From NCBI GenBank assembly GCA_003184365.1, contig NKYR01000043.1:124001-188000 (forward strand): DNA of 64,000 nt, given 5' to 3'. Shown piece by piece: positions 1 through 10,754 of this stretch (the first letter of the stretch is position 1; each line of letters begins with the position of its first letter). The position numbers and the translations under genes are program-made. A model generated the notes under the pieces. That model ran no database searches. It worked only from the letters and a program-made list of their open reading frames with translations, and had not been told where the DNA came from. The DNA is from Evernia prunastri (Eukaryota; Ascomycota; Lecanoromycetes; Lecanorales; Parmeliaceae).

Positions 1-223
1 CCTGGGAGACAGGGACATACCCAACACAGCATGGGTAAATGGTGGGAGCCCAGCCACTGCGGAGAGTGTGCAAATCACTGCCACAGATGCCACAATGAGT
101 GACCTTGATGTCAACGTCGGTCTCGTCCCATGTCTTGGGCTCGTAGCTCTGCCATTTCATGTTACCCTCGACGGAGCTAGGGTCAAGACCTAACCATCCC
201 TGAAAGTTGTATGAGGTGCTCAT
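1..223 (-). CDS. Zinc-dependent alcohol dehydrogenase, 5' end (partial)
   Basis: This is the first exon of a medium-chain alcohol dehydrogenase of the ADH6/cinnamyl-alcohol type, which uses NADP(H) to interconvert aldehydes and alcohols in the cytosol. The reading frame from the ATG at 223 gives 67 codons containing HCGICGSDLHTLRSGW, the catalytic-zinc segment of the family (Cys-Gly-x-Cys-Gly-Ser-Asp). It then reaches YPCCVG, where family members continue with His-Glu. The exon ends at 21 in phase 2, followed by a GTATGT donor at 20-15; the rest of the gene lies outside the window. A longer antisense frame up to 419 is out of phase with this protein and is probably 5' untranslated sequence. 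Family assignment is firm; the exact substrate is unknown. Confidence 0.85.
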   Translation of the reverse strand, partial: MSTSYNFQGWLGLDPSSVEGNMKWQSYEPKTWDETDVDIKVTHCGICGSDLHTLRSGWAPTIYPCCVGYVPVSQ

Positions 224-679
224 GTTTGCGATGTTGAAGGTATTCGTGAGTAGATACGACTGAAGATTTTGGGAGTGTCAAGGGGAACTTGGTGAGAGTG
301 AAATTGGACTGAGGGGCCAATTCCGAGGGCGAGACAGGTTGACTCTGGTCTGACGCAATGATAGCCGTTGGCCGGAACATGTCGCCGCCATTGCCGGTCT
401 TGAGTCCTTGATTATCCATACTTTAGGTCATCTAGTAGTAACTAGTATGAAGGTATGTAATCATGGTGTTGGTTGTAAGGGGCAAAAAGTCCGAGTGAGG
501 TCATCACCGCTTCCTCGGCAAACAGATGGATGAGATTTAAAGTTCTGAGCTAGCGCTGCGTCTGTCTCGAAAAGGAAATAGCATAAGAAAGCTAACAAGC
601 TAAGGAGACGGCAAGAACAAGTGTCAAGTGAATACCATCCTCACATCAAAGCAGACATCGTCTTATGCTCCCCTGCAGG

Positions 680-977
680 CTGCGCGCATCAATGGTCTAA
701 CCCGAGCGGTTGTTACGCTCTTTGCGGCTGTCCTCCTGCTAGTTCCCGTTCTTATACTATTCGATCTTCAATCGGAAAATGCATCTCGGGTCAAGGGCCG
801 GAGTAAATATCAGATATTGACTATATTTCTGTCTACTCTGATCGCCTCCGCTTCCCACTCGATCTTTATTAAGGTGACAAAGCAGAAGGTTCTTGTAGCT
901 ACTGCGCCTATTGTGCAGTCCTGGTAGTATCCTCAGACGATACTTCGCAGGTCATGATTGCCCCAAGCGAAAGCTAA
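680..977 (+). pseudogene. Decayed DUF6594-type membrane protein fragment
   Basis: Only the C-terminal, membrane-spanning part of a DUF6594-type fungal protein is recognisable. The frame reads RINGLTRAVVTLFAAVLLLV and then KYQILTIFLSTLIASAS. These match RLDNVLRAIVTILAAILLLV and NYQILTIFIFTLLFSAS of the intact gene at 2642-3678 on the other strand. Near 903-907 the frame is lost by about one base: the expected YCAVLVV continues only in another frame, ending at a TAA at 975-977. No counterparts of exons 1 and 2 are visible upstream. I read it as a truncated, frameshifted copy in inverted orientation to the intact gene. An intron at the frame change is unlikely because there is no room for one. 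Confidence 0.75.
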
Positions 978-2085
978 TTGGAATCACCTTGGTGACCGAA
1001 TACTGACTCGAACCCAGACGAATTTGTTGAGAGTAGGATTGATTGACATGTTGGTTGGGGGAAGATGCGTCGTGCTTCTTCAAGGGTGAAGTCGTGATAC
1101 GAAATTCTCGCATTGCCAATCCAGGCGATGGACCGCACGCAGGAGGTTAAGATTGTTACCGGTAAGTGTCTTTTGGCCAATGTGAAGAACAGTAATTAAT
1201 GGCTTGTCATGAGGTATGGTAACGGCGTTTCAACATCGTGGTCGATCCATACCGTAATTTTGAATAAGATTTGGGACACCCGTTTTTGGAAAGTTGGCTA
1301 CACTATTCTCGTTTGGGAGCTGCAGCCAACTGCACAAGGTGCATTATCGACTAAGGTCGGTACTCTGGGCAATGATCGACACTGCTTAGAACTTTAGCCA
1401 CTTTGAGATGCCCGGAATCGGCGATATGCTTAGGATGTCTCGTGGGGGTATTAGCCGTACAAAAGCATCGATATCGTGCAGTCAGGACCCTGGACGACAG
1501 CGTCTTTCGGTAGCTATCTGCAATGCGCGTGGACCTTTAATTTTGAGGTCTCAAAACCTTCGAGGAAAAGCCGTTCTCTCTCAGTCAGAGTAGTCACTGA
1601 CCATCAACTTACCATGAATGCTTGTTCACGATACCAGTCGATCATCGAGGCAGTTGCTTGGTTTCTTGAATATGAGAATGTTGGATCGCTCAAGCAGTCT
1701 GTCATTCAATATTGGCCCAAGGTATCTGAACGGGTATGTGTTTGCAAGCCTGTCTTGGCTTCTGGGTAGTGTAGCATCATAGGCATTCCTTGACGTTGAG
1801 AATATGACTTCGGAAGATGAACTGTATGTATGAGAATGCAGCAAAATGGATACATAGGTGGAAGTTGTGATTTGAAAGAAGCTCTCTTGTCGTTTGCGCA
1901 ACTTTGCGGATCTACCAATCATAACAAATCCACTCTTTCTGGCGAAGGTCAATTCCCTCTCTGAGAAAAATGAGGGTTGTTTGGGAAAGGCCCCTGAAAA
2001 TGGCCAGCGTTTTCAGGCAACACGCCTGAAACTTTGTTCGGAAACTTTGCTCTGTATGCATACCAACGGCTTGACGGAGAGCTAG

Positions 2086-2230
2086 CGCTGAGATCTCAGT
2101 GCAGCAGAAGCATCTTGTCGATCAGATGCGAAATCTATGCAGGTATCCGTGTCGCAATGAAAGCCGTGCGGTGGCCTACATATGCTTCCTGGATACTGCA
2201 TTTTCTTTTCGATTTCCGACAAGTGGGAAG
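2086..2230 (-). pseudogene. Possible third DUF6594 exon remnant
   Basis: The stretch 2155-2190 matches 3330-3365 of the intact DUF6594 gene at 28 of 36 positions by hand count. In the intact gene this region encodes KQIQAIERPSL. A second short match, cgctgagatctca at 2086-2098, equals 3319-3331. In the intact gene the two pieces are adjacent; here about 55 nt separate them. The minus-strand frame carries a TAG where the intact gene has a Gln codon. No exon 3 counterpart is obvious beside it. I infer a small broken remnant; a chance match of this length is possible but unlikely. Confidence 0.4.
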
Positions 2231-2641
2231 AAGCTGACAACATGACAAGACTTCAAGTCATTGTATGGTGCTCTTGACTCGGCGAATTAAACCTTATTTA
2301 GGCCCACATTCCAGTATGTGTGACGTACAAAGAGATCCAAGCTCTCATCGCTATGATGATTCCAGTGCTCATTCCAAAATTGTGCACACGATGCTAGAAC
2401 GCAAAGATCAAGGAGTGTGTATGAGCATGACCCAAAATTAGTCGTCTATCAGAACCAAATCCGTCTTTACTCCGTCTCGCTAAACGAAGGGTATAATTTT
2501 CCAGATTCTCCAGAACTTCCTGATTCTCCGAGAAAAGCACAAAAGCATTCACATGTGTGGGACACAAATACCAGCTAAGCGGACAGTATGTTCGAAGAAG
2601 AAATGAAAAGTAGGGGGCCAGCACGCACCAACTTCAGCCCA

Positions 2642-3678
2642 TCAATTGTCCGTAGCCACCAAGGCGTTTGATGTATTGCCAAGGAACACAACCAGCACGG
2701 CAGAGTATGCGGCCGTTGCCGTGAACACTTCTTGCTTCTTCGCTTGGGTGAAGATCGAACAAGAGGCGGAGAAGAGCAGCGTGAAGATGAAGATTGTAAG
2801 GATCTGGTAATTGCTCTTCCGCTCGATTTCCGACTTGTTGGTGGGCTGTAACTTGAAGAGCACAAATATGGGAACGAGTAGTAAGATTGCTGCTAGTATC
2901 GTAACGATAGCGCGCAGGACGTTGTCGAGGCGGTCGAGGGAGACCAAGTGTAGTGCTTCGTCTCCAGACTTAATCTCCTGCTCGTGAGTGCGGAAGAGGG
3001 CCTGTTCATGAATGTCAGAGGAAGCGCTCGAAACGATCTTTATGGAGAAACAAGAGAGGCTTGAGACTGAGCCAGGCAGAGGAAGCTTGGCCGCGCCATG
3101 ATAGACTGACTGTAGAGCAGAAGTAATAATGCAGATAATTTTGAGCACTCACTTTAGTAGCAGTCCTTGAGATGGCGTTTAATGTGTTCTCGAGGAAAGT
3201 ATTCAACCAGCCACGGTCAGCAGCACGACCTAGAGCAGCTAGGTCTGTCCCTTCACGAATCCAGTCAGCCTCGTCGTAGACTAGGCTTTCCGTATTGTGT
3301 ATCAAATTATGCACGTTCCGCTGAGATCTCAATGAAGGTCGTTCGATGGCCTGAATTTGCTTCGTTCGCAATAGCGCTTCATCTGGTATTGCGTCAGTCT
3401 GCGAGACCCGACTGGAGAGAGGCCGTAGACGTGCCGTATTCTTTGAGCTTGCTGTGCACACTGGTCATGATCTCCTTGCGTCTTGAGTTGGGGCGCTCAT
3501 AGTCCAGTCGGCGCGATACCAGCTGCTTCGGATCACCATCTCGAAAGTCCCATTTATCAAAATCGACTAGTTCGTCCTCGAGAGCGGCAAGCTCATCCTG
3601 GAGGTGCAGGAGAGAGTAATTGCGAAGCCATCCAAATTTCCTGTATCTTGATGATAGATTCGCCGTCAGTATTGCCAT
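2642..3678 (-). CDS. DUF6594-type membrane protein (intact, 3 exons)
   Basis: This is a 277-residue protein of the fungal DUF6594 type, whose function is unknown to me. Exons are 3678-3435, 3382-3153 and 3001-2642. The N-terminal exon carries RKFGWLRNYSLLHLQDELAALE, typical of the family's soluble coiled region (RY/FPSF-like start, LQ-x2-L). The C-terminal exon holds three hydrophobic segments (AIVTILAAILLLVPIFVLF, ILTIFIFTLLFSA, YSAVLVVFLG). Intron 1 (3434-3383, 52 nt) begins GCACGT and ends CAG with a CTGAC branch point. Reading it as a GC-AG intron joins KEY to DEALLRTKQ in frame, as the family requires. Intron 2 (3152-3002) is a normal GTGAGT intron. Decayed copies lie at 680-977 and near 2086-2230. 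Confidence 0.85.
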
Positions 3679-3876
3679 TTTGAGGGGAGACTTCAGGCCT
3701 TAAGATATGTTCGGGCAGTGAACACCGCAAAGTCATGCCTCACAACTGAAGCTCTGCTCCCCGTGCGGAGATATCGGAGAATAGGTACATATACCTACAT
3801 TAAAAAGTCCGGATCCAAATTCTCAATAGCGGCTACTTTTCCATAGCCTGAAGAGTATTCGTTGACTGCAACCAGA

Positions 3877-4265
3877 TCATAAGCCTAGCGAACAAAGTAA
3901 AACGGGGGAAGAGTTACGTGAATGGATGATCTGATCCACCTCGCCCTTGACATGCCCATCCCGATAGCTTTTGGACAGATGGAGCCTATCTATAATGCGG
4001 CCTACCAGGCTTTTCCTTCTTGCTAACCTCCTTGTCAGCTCCTTGACACGGACTCAACCACATTGCGGTACATACCCTGGCTACCATCATCGTTTTCCAG
4101 GGAGGACTGGGAATCAAAGGGGTAAGGGATACTTGAGGCGACGACACTTGGACTCTGTATTGATGCCTCTTGGGTGTTTGGACTTGATGGCTCATTCTTG
4201 ACCTTGTCTTGGCATGCGAAGGACTGCAGATCGGCACTCCGATTTTCTCCCCGTGGTGCGGGCAT
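3877..4265 (-). CDS. Hypothetical small protein, 111 aa, two exons
   Basis: I do not recognise this protein. Exon 1 (4265-4076) starts MPAPRGENRSADLQSFACQD and is rich in Ser, Pro and Gln. Exon 2 (4022-3877) is basic: ARRKSLVGRIIDRLHLSKSY, then DGHVKGEVDQIIHSRNSS, ending at TGA 3879-3877. The joining intron (4075-4023, 53 nt) has a GTATGT donor, a CTGAC branch 13 nt before the acceptor, and TTAG; it keeps the frame. The basic, amphipathic second exon is the part that looks most protein-like. It could be extended by a further exon, since a GTAACT lies in exon 2. Support is the good splice signals and amino acid composition only. Confidence 0.45.
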
Positions 4266-4319
4266 AGATCGAGAGTCAATTCCCGTAGTTCCCGCGCACG
4301 CAAAGTCAAGTGTTGCTAT

Positions 4320-4946
4320 TATCTATTACTATTGTGCGCTGACATCGATTTTGGGATTTTTGGATCTGTTCTAGTTTTTGCGACTTTTTTCTCCTTTTTT
4401 TTGGGGCTGACACCTAGGTCACAAAATCTGCGCATTGAAGTGTGACAACCCTTGCAGAGTGGGATGGGTCATGCATTTTTTTAATTTGTCACACAGATAA
4501 CGCCCCGAAAGGGTACGGACTACGGACTCCGTACTCCAGCAAACATGGCGACGGAAGAAGAAGGAAGGAAGAGCTGACAATTGACGCGGCAGCAGCTGGA
4601 AGGGTTTTTATTAATCGCGAAGGGCCATGATTGGCATTTGGCCTTGGGGTAGCAACATGTATTCGCGATTCTCGTGTCGGTGGGGGGATGAATTCCGAAG
4701 GAATGATTTGATGCTTGCACAAATCCCGATAAGAACAAATCGACCAATCAAACATTCAGTGCTTACTCTACCTAGGTAGGCAATATGCAGAGTACTATCG
4801 GTACGATGACTTGCAGAAATTGCCTTGTTGCCCACTCTTTGGACCCGTCATTAATCCGTATTTATGTATCACTGAAAACACGATTGGAAATAAATGATAC
4901 AGCCTTTGCTGTCGTCGCCGAAATTTTCGATCCCTAACCATCAGTG
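4320..4946. other. Intergenic, no gene seen
   Basis: Between two small minus-strand genes. It contains T-rich tracts near 4375-4405 (possible polypyrimidine-rich promoter or terminator DNA). The short open frames show no protein-like signal. Confidence 0.5.
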
Positions 4947-5437
4947 CTAAACATGCCACTCGTGTAGATAATGTTCCTCAACCCAACGAACATCCTTTCC
5001 ATGTGGATACGGCGCGTCCTTCAGTTTGTATATCCACTTCCTTTTTGACTTACTCCACTTAAAGCAGCAGATCCAATACCGTTTACGCTTGGCACGACCG
5101 CTGGCGTCTCTGTCATTTGCATCGAAGACTGAATCACCCTCGTCATATTTCTTTGCCGCCTGCGCTAATTAGATTTGCAGCCTTGGAAGGCGACTTGCTG
5201 TGAAGACTGACCTGTGCGCTTTGTCTTTGCTCGGAGTCTGCGGCACTCTTGAAGCTTGGAGGTTTGCTGATGGTCTGCTTTCCGGTACTTCGGACACTTG
5301 CAGCCTTGTTGGCGGGCACCCTTTCTGCACTCTGTCCATCGTTCAGTAAGGGACACGGAGTGAAAATTTGGGCGATACAGAGCTGGTTGAAGTACCTTCT
5401 TGTAAGGACAGATCGGATGTTTTGTAGCATGATACAT
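4947..5437 (-). CDS. Hypothetical protein, 124 aa, aromatic/basic C-terminus
   Basis: I do not recognise the family, but the last exon is clearly protein-like. The model is exon 1 5437-5396 (MYHATKHPICPYKK), intron 64 nt, exon 2 5331-5212 (40 codons, Ser/Ala/Lys-rich), intron 52 nt (GTCAGT...GCGCAG), exon 3 5159-4947. Exon 3 ends with RYWICCFKWSKSKRKWIYKL followed by a stretch with PHGKDVRWVEEHYLHEWHV. The regular spacing of Trp, Tyr and Lys suggests a small beta-barrel (SH3- or chromo-like), which is an inference. All three exons join in frame. Exon 3 is the best supported; exon 1 and the start are tentative. Confidence 0.55.
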
Positions 5438-5964
5438 ATCGTTAGCATTGACCTACGATGCGATTGCTGGGTTGTATGTGTGGGTGCCCACAGCAGGACT
5501 GAGAGGATTCTCGACCTTGCTTGTCGGAGGGTGTTTAGCCCTTATACAAATATCATAGGCTCAAGTGTTCTTATCTTGCAACCCGCACAGGTGGTATAGC
5601 CAACCACATCTCCACCGAATAGAGCCGCACTCTCACTGCCACACCACCTGTACGCAGAAGAGCCCGAATAATCCTGCCACGTCACATTGTTTCTCTGGAT
5701 AGGCTGAAGATGGTTCTAAGGATATCTTGAAGGTTATTGTTAAAACCACCAGCTAAAATTGAGGCATCCGTGACCTCATGCACCGCGTGCATCAAGTCAG
5801 AAGGCGGTTAAAATCAGCTACCCAACATCATACGCACATGGCTTGATGCCCAACTTCACTCTCAGCATAACAAAAATATGCACACAGATTTGCTGCAGCC
5901 TCGATCCTTGACACGCTCCGACAAGTGATTGAGGAGATATCGAAAAAGACAGGAGATTACAAGG

Positions 5965-6582
5965 CTGTATCGATACAGAGCCTTTCGAAGAGCAACTTAC
6001 TGCTTCCCAGGAATCAACAATTGGCCGACCAAAGTAGCCCCTACGCAGCTTGAACCTTAACGAGTAGAGGGAACGGACCGGAAAATTTTCTAGGCCCAAA
6101 GGAAAGGAGACGGGCACAGGCCAAACACGTGTTTGACAGCAAGCGTTCTAGGCCTAATCAGGCGCACCGAATTTCTACGCTGTCAGCATTACTTGCATCG
6201 GCCCAATGAATACTTACTCTTGGGATCTGTACCTGCAAGTCTCACTACCTCGCTTGACTTGATTTGTGGAAAATACAAAACATCCATGAATACTATAGCT
6301 TTGTCTGGTCCGCGCTTCTGATACAAAGCTGTATGACTACCATCATATGCATACCAAATAGCAGCAACGAGAGTCCAATTAGCATCGGTGACATGGATTG
6401 TGATATTAAATTTGAGAATCTACAAACCTTGTGTCACCAATCAGCAGATCGTCATTGGAAGCAGCCTTGGCCTGAGGTGGTACTACTCCTCGTCTTGCCC
6501 CAAGAACATGCTCCTGAACTGATGAAGCATTAAGATCAGTTAAACCATCAGTTGTAGACTCCTTGTCTGCGCCTATTTAGCT
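5965..6582 (-). CDS. Unrecognised gene or relic, exons incompletely resolved
   Basis: Three protein-like segments lie in order on the minus strand. Segment 1 (about 6582-6487) contains ADKESTTDGLTDLNASSVQE and ends at a possible GTAGTA donor. Segment 2 (6419-6218, after a TTTGTAG acceptor) reads NITIHVTDANWTLVAAIWYA, continues YDGSHTALYQKRGPDKAIVF, and ends at a strong GTAAGT donor. Segment 3 (about 6060-6001) reads RFKLRRGYFGRPIVDSWEA and again ends at GTAAGT. I cannot join segments 2 and 3 in frame with a clean acceptor, and the start and stop are not found. It may be a real gene with small exons or one that is decaying. I cannot name the family. Confidence 0.3.
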
Positions 6583-9500
6583 AAATGATAGCCACGTCTA
6601 AAATGTCATAATCCATGTTTCCACGCCGTCATCGCCTCCAAGATACAACTTTCTTCGGGAGGCATGATCGATAGCGAATATCTGCCTCCTTGTTCTTAAC
6701 AACTTTAAAGCTTGTATACAGAATGACGTTGTTTTACCATTGAGTCTATGCTCGATACCCAACTTTAAAAAAACGTAGAGAGGCGTTTAAGCAACCACAG
6801 ACCGGATCGTAAACATGAGGGGAAAGATCGAGCCAGAATAAAAACGTGTTAGGCCAGCTGTCTATTCGCCCGCATACGCCTGTGTTAAAATGCTAGGCCG
6901 AGTTTTCAAAGTCAAAATACTTCTCAAGATAATCACCAGTACTTCGCTCTCAGCCAAAGGGGCCGGTGAAGGCGTCTGGCTTTTTGACCTTAACGGAACC
7001 CATGAATTATGACGAGTGATGCAACCAAAGTATGATTCAGCATTGGCTTTCAGCTTTATTTAGGCCCTCTGTCTGCTTTCCGAAGCTCGAAGACTAGGAG
7101 GACAAAGGACTAGGTAGTGAGGATCGCCCAAAGGGCACAAAGTAAGGTTGACGGCGGGTGTCATAGGCGCGGCGCGGCTTCCGAGGTGAACTCTGTAGGA
7201 CCTTGATTCCATGCTGTTATGTTATTGTGAGTTGAGCAAAAAAAATGTACTGTATTGTCAGGCTGTGTAGCGAAAGCCCATGACCGTGATCTCGATTACA
7301 TAGGAAGGCAAATATCATAAGCCGGGTTTGAAATCAGAGGCGCGGCTCAAACGTCTCAGCCCGTAATACGAGCAAAATGCTGGGAGCTCGAGAGACATTG
7401 CCCGATGCAACATGGAACCCGAAATCAGCCCCGTGCATTGCGACCCTGCTTTGTACTTTGTGTCACCTGATCGTCGGAAGCCCGCGATCCTGCAAAGCTG
7501 GGAATCCACAGACACCAATCACCCACCTCCTTTATGCCCCCGCCCCCTGTCCCCTGTCAATGTGGGGCTTCGGCGCTCGCAGCATGGTCTGATGCCATTC
7601 GGGACAGAGGGTAAGTACGTGCATGAGGTATGCAACGGCAACACGAGATTTGTCTCGGTTCGATTTCCGATGACGTGCGTCTAGAACCAATATTCATCGA
7701 TTAACTAGTCTACACTGTCCCTACTCTATGGGTTTGTCTGGCTCGCATCATATTCTGGTAATAACGTGAAGTCTTCTTTCTTGATCATGTGCTCAAATCC
7801 CTTACATCTAGTCGTCGCACCGCAAACGCGGAAAGCTCGTTGCATAAATTCTGACCGGTTATTCTTTCCAATTGTCACTCAGTATGCCATCCAACCGTCC
7901 TTCCCTGCGAGTATTTTCATTACTGCCTTCCATTTCTTAATCTGCTGTGCCCATCTCATGCAACCAGGGCCGAAACAGTCAATCTATTGGGTTGCCACTG
8001 GCGTTGGACTGTCCCTTATCTTTGCCGTGATTTTGAGGGTTCTGCAGTAATCTTGTCAGCTTACGCATTACGAACGTGGGAAACGTGGAAACGCCCTCAG
8101 CTGGTACCATGGTTTCGTTAGGCATTACCTAATGTGCGGGAAAAAGGAATTCCCGCAGTTACTCTAGCTTTCTGACACTTGGAATTTGAGGAAATATTTT
8201 AGTGAGTTCAATGCCCGTACTCCGACCCCTGAAAATTTGTGCGACGAGGCTGTCTCTCGGTGCCTCAGCTTCCTGCCATGGAGCACTGAGGGGACGTCTG
8301 AGCAGACAACCTCAATTCTTGGATTTCATCATTTCCAACAGTGCAGCTCTGGATGCAAGTCTGACTGTGCTCTTCCTGTACGCTGAGATCAACAGCAGAT
8401 CAATCAAGAGGGATCAAGGATGAGTATGCACCCGCTGTTGTCTAGGATGACTTGGATCCCCCTCGGAGCGTCGCAATTCGACGTGATCGATCCCAATAAC
8501 TTTTTCTGTCCAAAAAAGTTTGACAAATGTCCGAATGACATAGTGCTTAGTGGTGTTTGGAAGATCTCATGCCGAGCATATTCTGTGCACAGACCTGACG
8601 GCTCTAATGCCAACTTCGCTTTCACTCCTTTCAGAACCCGAGTGATGCGGCCAGGTCCCGGAGAAACCTACTGGTAACCGCACTAAATACAAAAGGGCCC
8701 AATTCTCCAGCCACGTCTCTTTATTGCAGCAAAATAACCGACAATGTCTCAAAAATTCCTTCGAAGCAATTCTACAGCAACGGTACAAAGCAAGATATAG
8801 TCTACATTGCGAGGCCACATGGTGATCAGCATGTCTCCCGCCTCACTGGGTATCAGGTAGCTCGAAGGCAACACCGTCGGTGCCCAAATGTACGGGCAAA
8901 CACTAACTTGAGCACTGACATAGGTACAGCAAGCCACTCCGGCATGTGAACTCTGCGCTTTCACCCGCTTTTCCCAAGTCCTACAAAGAAAGAATTGCGC
9001 CAAGCAACGAGGCATATTCGACCTGTTCGCGAGAGGCCACATTTAAGTCCTAGCAAAACTCAGTCCTTCTACTCGCAATCATCTGAATACAATATTTTCC
9101 TACACAGCGAATGAATGGATTCCACCAGGTAACCGTAAGTATGAGACCGTCGCCGGCCATTCCAACCTTACAGAAGCATGAAACCGCTGCCGTTACAAAC
9201 CTACTCCGTCCGCAGTCACAAACAGAAAGAAACCTTCAGCTTCTTTCTATTAACCAATCTCATCGCCACCAAGTAGAAAATCGATCCTGCAATTGCACGT
9301 CATCGAACCTTTTTCCACTTATTAACTCGTCAATATGCCATTCTGTTTAGCTGCATGTGTTCAAACCCAGCCTGCCGGTCACGATCAATCCAGCCTGCCT
9401 CTGACTTAGGACTGCTATCTGGCTTGACATCAACCATGTGATACGCGTGCATATCTGCGTTGATATTGTAGGATGGTATGCCCAAGAATATATTGATGGT

Positions 9501-9973
9501 AATCAGACTATCATCTGACAACTTCGTACTAGATAGCTGCAAGTTCTTTACTAGTGTGATAAAGGGATCCCGCGTGGGAAGTCACCATCAAATGTCTCAG
9601 GGGATGTGCCGCCATGTATCTTATTTGATTAGTAGCGCAGTTTGTGTAGTGCGGAAGACATCATCACCTTTGTTGGGCGTTCTCCAACGCTGCATGCGTT
9701 TGACTCGATCGTTATTGGCCACCACAAGCGTTTAGCTTCTGCGCAAGGGCTGTGCAAGGCAATGCGGTCTTGACAAGGCGTCCAGGCAACCCATACCATC
9801 TCAAAACATGCATTCTTTAGCGTGCTCTTCACACAGCAATGGTTGAAAGCCCGAGGGGTTTTAGATACTCAAACACTTTTTTGACCAGGCCCGACAATTG
9901 GGAGATACCGTCACGATGCCTGATTTATCTACCAAATGGTTTTCTGTCGATTACATACGTATCTGACAGCAGA
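6583..9973. other. Long gene-poor stretch
   Basis: No gene I can defend. A frame at 7766-8050 (+) ends in two hydrophobic segments (ASIFITAFHFLICCAHL and YWVATGVGLSLIFAVIL) and could be the end of a lost membrane protein, but nothing around it completes it. A frame at 8420-8677 (+) has three cysteines and no recognisable domain. The rest shows only short open frames on both strands. Confidence 0.4.
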
Positions 9974-10695
9974 CCATGTTCCGCGCCGCTGATGACAACG
10001 CCGAATACCTGATATGAGCGAAGTCATGTGCCGGCAAGAAATGCATGCCGGCTTGCTAGCGTATCCGAAGGGAACTTTGCACAGAAGGGCAATTGACGCC
10101 ACATTCATCAAGGACAATGGCTGCACCGACCCGTGCAACTTGGTCAACATTCACAGCATTATCCGTAACCAGAATAAGCTGGTGCTCCTCAAACGTTCAA
10201 AAGCTCTGATATGGAACGGTACCCTATCAGGACCCAAATACCAAAAGGCAGAGCGCCTCATGACCGCCGAGAACAAAGCCTTCAACATCGACTTCTACTT
10301 TCTCCCCTTCAACCTAGTTCAAGGCTTCATAGTCGCACTCTTTGGGCGACTGGATTCCCAGGAGATCCGGGATGCGATCTATATAGACCTCTTCATCCGA
10401 TGTCCCAAATCCAACCGAGCGACGTGCTATTATGGAAATCAACGAAGTCTTTGTCAGAATACTCGCAGCGCTAGATTATCTCATCGCTTCTGCTGTGGTT
10501 ATATCTCGCGTGCCGCCGTTCATCATCACTACCGTGGCGCAAGAGTTCTGGGTGAGGACGCTGCAGCCTGAGGCGGAGCCATCGTATCAGGTGGGCCGAT
10601 GATCTGGCTGGGCGTACACGGTGCTGGGGATTTCGGCCGCGTTGATCGCCTGATACCACGACAAGACGATTGGCCGCATTTCACTTGGTGATTAG
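9974..10695 (+). pseudogene. Broken fungal multi-pass membrane protein gene
   Basis: The sequence follows a common fungal membrane-protein family of unknown function (recalled from hypothetical proteins; no Pfam name offered). Readable parts are HAGLLAYPKGTL, CTDPCNLVNIHSIIRNQNKL, FNIDFYFLPFNLVQGFIVAL and EIRDAIYIDLFIRCPKS. After about 10405 the frame shifts by one, and the continuation is EINEVFVRILAALDYLIASA then PPFIITTVAQEFW. TGA stops interrupt this frame at 10600-10602 and 10651-10653. It then resumes as YHDKTIGRISLGD to a TAG at 10693-10695. A start region (MFRAADDNAEYL, from 9974) lies in yet another frame. The two stops fit single transitions from Trp (TGG) and Arg (CGA). One frameshift plus two stops make an intact product very unlikely. 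Confidence 0.75.
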
Positions 10696-10754
10696 GCTAC
10701 TAGTTAGAGAGTGTTCTCACGCTTCTCCCGCCGCGGGCAACCTTAAGACGCGTA

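Noticed and set aside
996..1030. GGTTCGAGTC on the minus strand resembling a tRNA T-loop
   Set aside because: The flanking bases do not form a T-stem, and no acceptor or anticodon stem can be folded around it.
974..1770. Possible HET-domain fragments
   Set aside because: Weak resemblance of isolated Trp-containing peptides only; frames are short and disordered in order and strand.
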